Origin: Actinoplanes sp. NBC_00393
Lineage (GTDB): Bacteria; Actinomycetota; Actinomycetes; Mycobacteriales; Micromonosporaceae
Length of the DNA: 64,000 nucleotides
Direction of reading: 5' to 3'
Assembly (NCBI RefSeq): GCF_036053395.1
Contig: NZ_CP107942.1
Coordinates: 3,438,501-3,502,500 of the forward strand
In this document: in pieces, positions 63,156 to 64,000 of the stretch
How the letters are laid out: every line of letters begins with the position of its first letter
Position numbering within the stretch: the first letter of the stretch is position 1
The notes under the pieces: model-generated
What the model saw: the letters and a program-made list of their open reading frames with translations, nothing else
Told to the model about the DNA's origin: nothing
Databases searched by the model: none
Made by a program: the position numbers and the translations under genes

Positions 63156-64000
63156 TTGACCAGTCTCGACCGGCGTTCGTTGTTGAAGGGCGGCGCGGCG
63201 GTGACTGCCGGCGCCGCCATCGCGGGTGGTCCGCTTGCCGGGTTCCTCGCCGGCCCGGCCGTGGCGGGTGCCGGCCGGGGCCCGCGCAACCTTCTGCGGG
63301 ATGTGCCCGATCTGCGTGACGGCGTCGTGCGGCTGGCGCTGCCGGAGGGCTTCCAGTACCGCTCGTTCCAGCAGAGCCGGCGACCGCCGACACCGCCGAA
63401 CGTCGTCCTCGACGACGGCTCCTCGCTACCCGGCCGCCACGACGGCATGGCGGCCTTCGACGGTCCCGGGCGGCGTCTGGTGACCCTGGTGCGCAACCAC
63501 GAGGAGAACGGGTCCGCGCTCGACGGCTCCTTCGGCGCGGCCCGCACACCGACGTACGACACCTCGGCACTCGGTGGCACCTCGACCGTGCACGTCACCC
63601 ACCGTGGTGAGGTCGAGTACTCGTACGCCAGCCTCTGCGGCACCCAGATGAACTGCTCCGGTGGCCGCATGCCGTGGGGCTCGTGGATCACTTGCGAGGA
63701 GACCGTCAACGGCTACGACGTCGCCGACGACTTCACCCGCGGCACGGCGGCGCCGCCGACCACGTACGTTCAGAACGCCCGCCTGCAGAAGAACCACGGG
63801 TTCATCTTCGAGGTGCCGGTGCGCGGCAGGGCCGCGGCCACCCCGATCACCCACGCCGGCCGGTTCCCGCACGAGTCCGTCGCCTGGGATCCGAGAGGTG
63901 GCGCGCTGTATCTGAGCGAGGACAATTTCGCGTTCCCGTCCGGCTTCTACAAGTACGTTCCGCCGAAGCATCCGAGGCGCGCCGGGCGGCTGCTCGACGG
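63156..64000 (+). CDS. PhoX-family phosphatase, 3' end outside window
   Basis: At least 281 residues from TTG 63156, which follows GAGGAGG at ideal spacing. A Tat signal (DRRSLLKGGAAVTAG) begins the protein. The PhoX (DUF839) fold follows: LPEGFQYRSF, RNHEENG, GTSTVHVTHRGE and the hallmark NCSGGRMPWGSWITCEE, then LYLSEDNF. PhoX enzymes are exported, calcium/iron-dependent alkaline phosphatases that free phosphate from organic esters. No PHO-box was identified upstream. Confidence 0.88.
   Translation, partial: MTSLDRRSLLKGGAAVTAGAAIAGGPLAGFLAGPAVAGAGRGPRNLLRDVPDLRDGVVRLALPEGFQYRSFQQSRRPPTPPNVVLDDGSSLPGRHDGMAAFDGPGRRLVTLVRNHEENGSALDGSFGAARTPTYDTSALGGTSTVHVTHRGEVEYSYASLCGTQMNCSGGRMPWGSWITCEETVNGYDVADDFTRGTAAPPTTYVQNARLQKNHGFIFEVPVRGRAAATPITHAGRFPHESVAWDPRGGALYLSEDNFAFPSGFYKYVPPKHPRRAGRLLD

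Noticed and set aside
1..64000. CRISPR arrays, rRNA, tRNA genes or an origin of replication
   Set aside because: No regularly spaced repeats, no rRNA-like conserved stretches and no complete tRNA cloverleaf were found by eye on either strand; a covariance-model search would be decisive.

Overview
This 64 kb window comes from a very GC-rich, high-coding-density actinobacterial chromosome. Several things point to a sporulating or filamentous actinomycete: many GTG and a few TTG starts, rare TTA codons, a DUF3040 protein, a BTAD-type regulator, a GH6 cellulase and many Sec- or Tat-exported carbohydrate-active enzymes. I would guess Micromonosporaceae (Actinoplanes-like), but that is inference from gene content. 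No rRNA, tRNA, CRISPR array or replication origin was seen. The window mixes intact genes with an unusually large number of decayed gene pieces, as expected of a variable chromosomal arm.

Layout. 0-7.4 kb: two DUF1254/DUF1214 proteins flank a decayed IS200/IS605 element. Then come a ClC-type channel, an integrase tail, a secreted ricin-type lectin, an ERCC4 nuclease fused to an Lsr2-type DNA-binding domain, and cupin and SDR remnants. 7.4-20 kb: a CotH-family lipoprotein, an esterase-like hydrolase, a secreted GH16+CBM6 glucanase, an MFS remnant, a large STAND ATPase (two membrane helices, NB-ARC, WD40 repeats), a GT2 glycosyltransferase, a small membrane protein and a secreted discoidin + beta-helix enzyme. 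20-30 kb: a PAS-EAL protein, small BON, STAS and DUF3040 proteins, a secreted GH-A-like glycosidase, gene scars, a two-component system and a carbonic anhydrase remnant. 29.6-38 kb: an AT-richer amidohydrolase, a 594-bp element with 95-bp inverted repeats around a transposase fragment, an MMPL transporter, a group of methyltransferase remnants and a large secreted orphan. 38-47 kb: a PQ-loop protein, an NmrA-like reductase, an FAD oxidoreductase, a BTAD/AAA regulator, an MFS remnant, and a TetR/MFS pair with two matching operators. 47-54 kb: a secreted Cys-rich protein, a three-gene ABC export cassette, a Tn3 scar, a PQQ-type sugar dehydrogenase and an acyl-CoA ligase. 54-64 kb: a second decayed IS200/IS605 element, a hybrid histidine kinase, a GH15 tail, a short band-7 protein, an unknown protein, an integral membrane protein, an NAD-dependent epimerase, a GH6 cellulase with a divergent LacI regulator, and a PhoX phosphatase running off the edge.

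How the genes may work together. The clearest thread is polysaccharide use. GH16, the discoidin/beta-helix enzyme, the sugar dehydrogenase and GH6 each have a perfect AGCGCT-centred palindrome just upstream of the start. A LacI-family regulator sits beside the GH6 gene. This suggests a scattered CebR-like regulon.

The best candidates for something little described are the membrane-anchored NB-ARC/WD40 protein, the inverted-repeat element between the amidohydrolase and MMPL genes, and the Cys-rich secreted protein beside a dedicated ABC cassette. None can be proved to be a new system from sequence alone.
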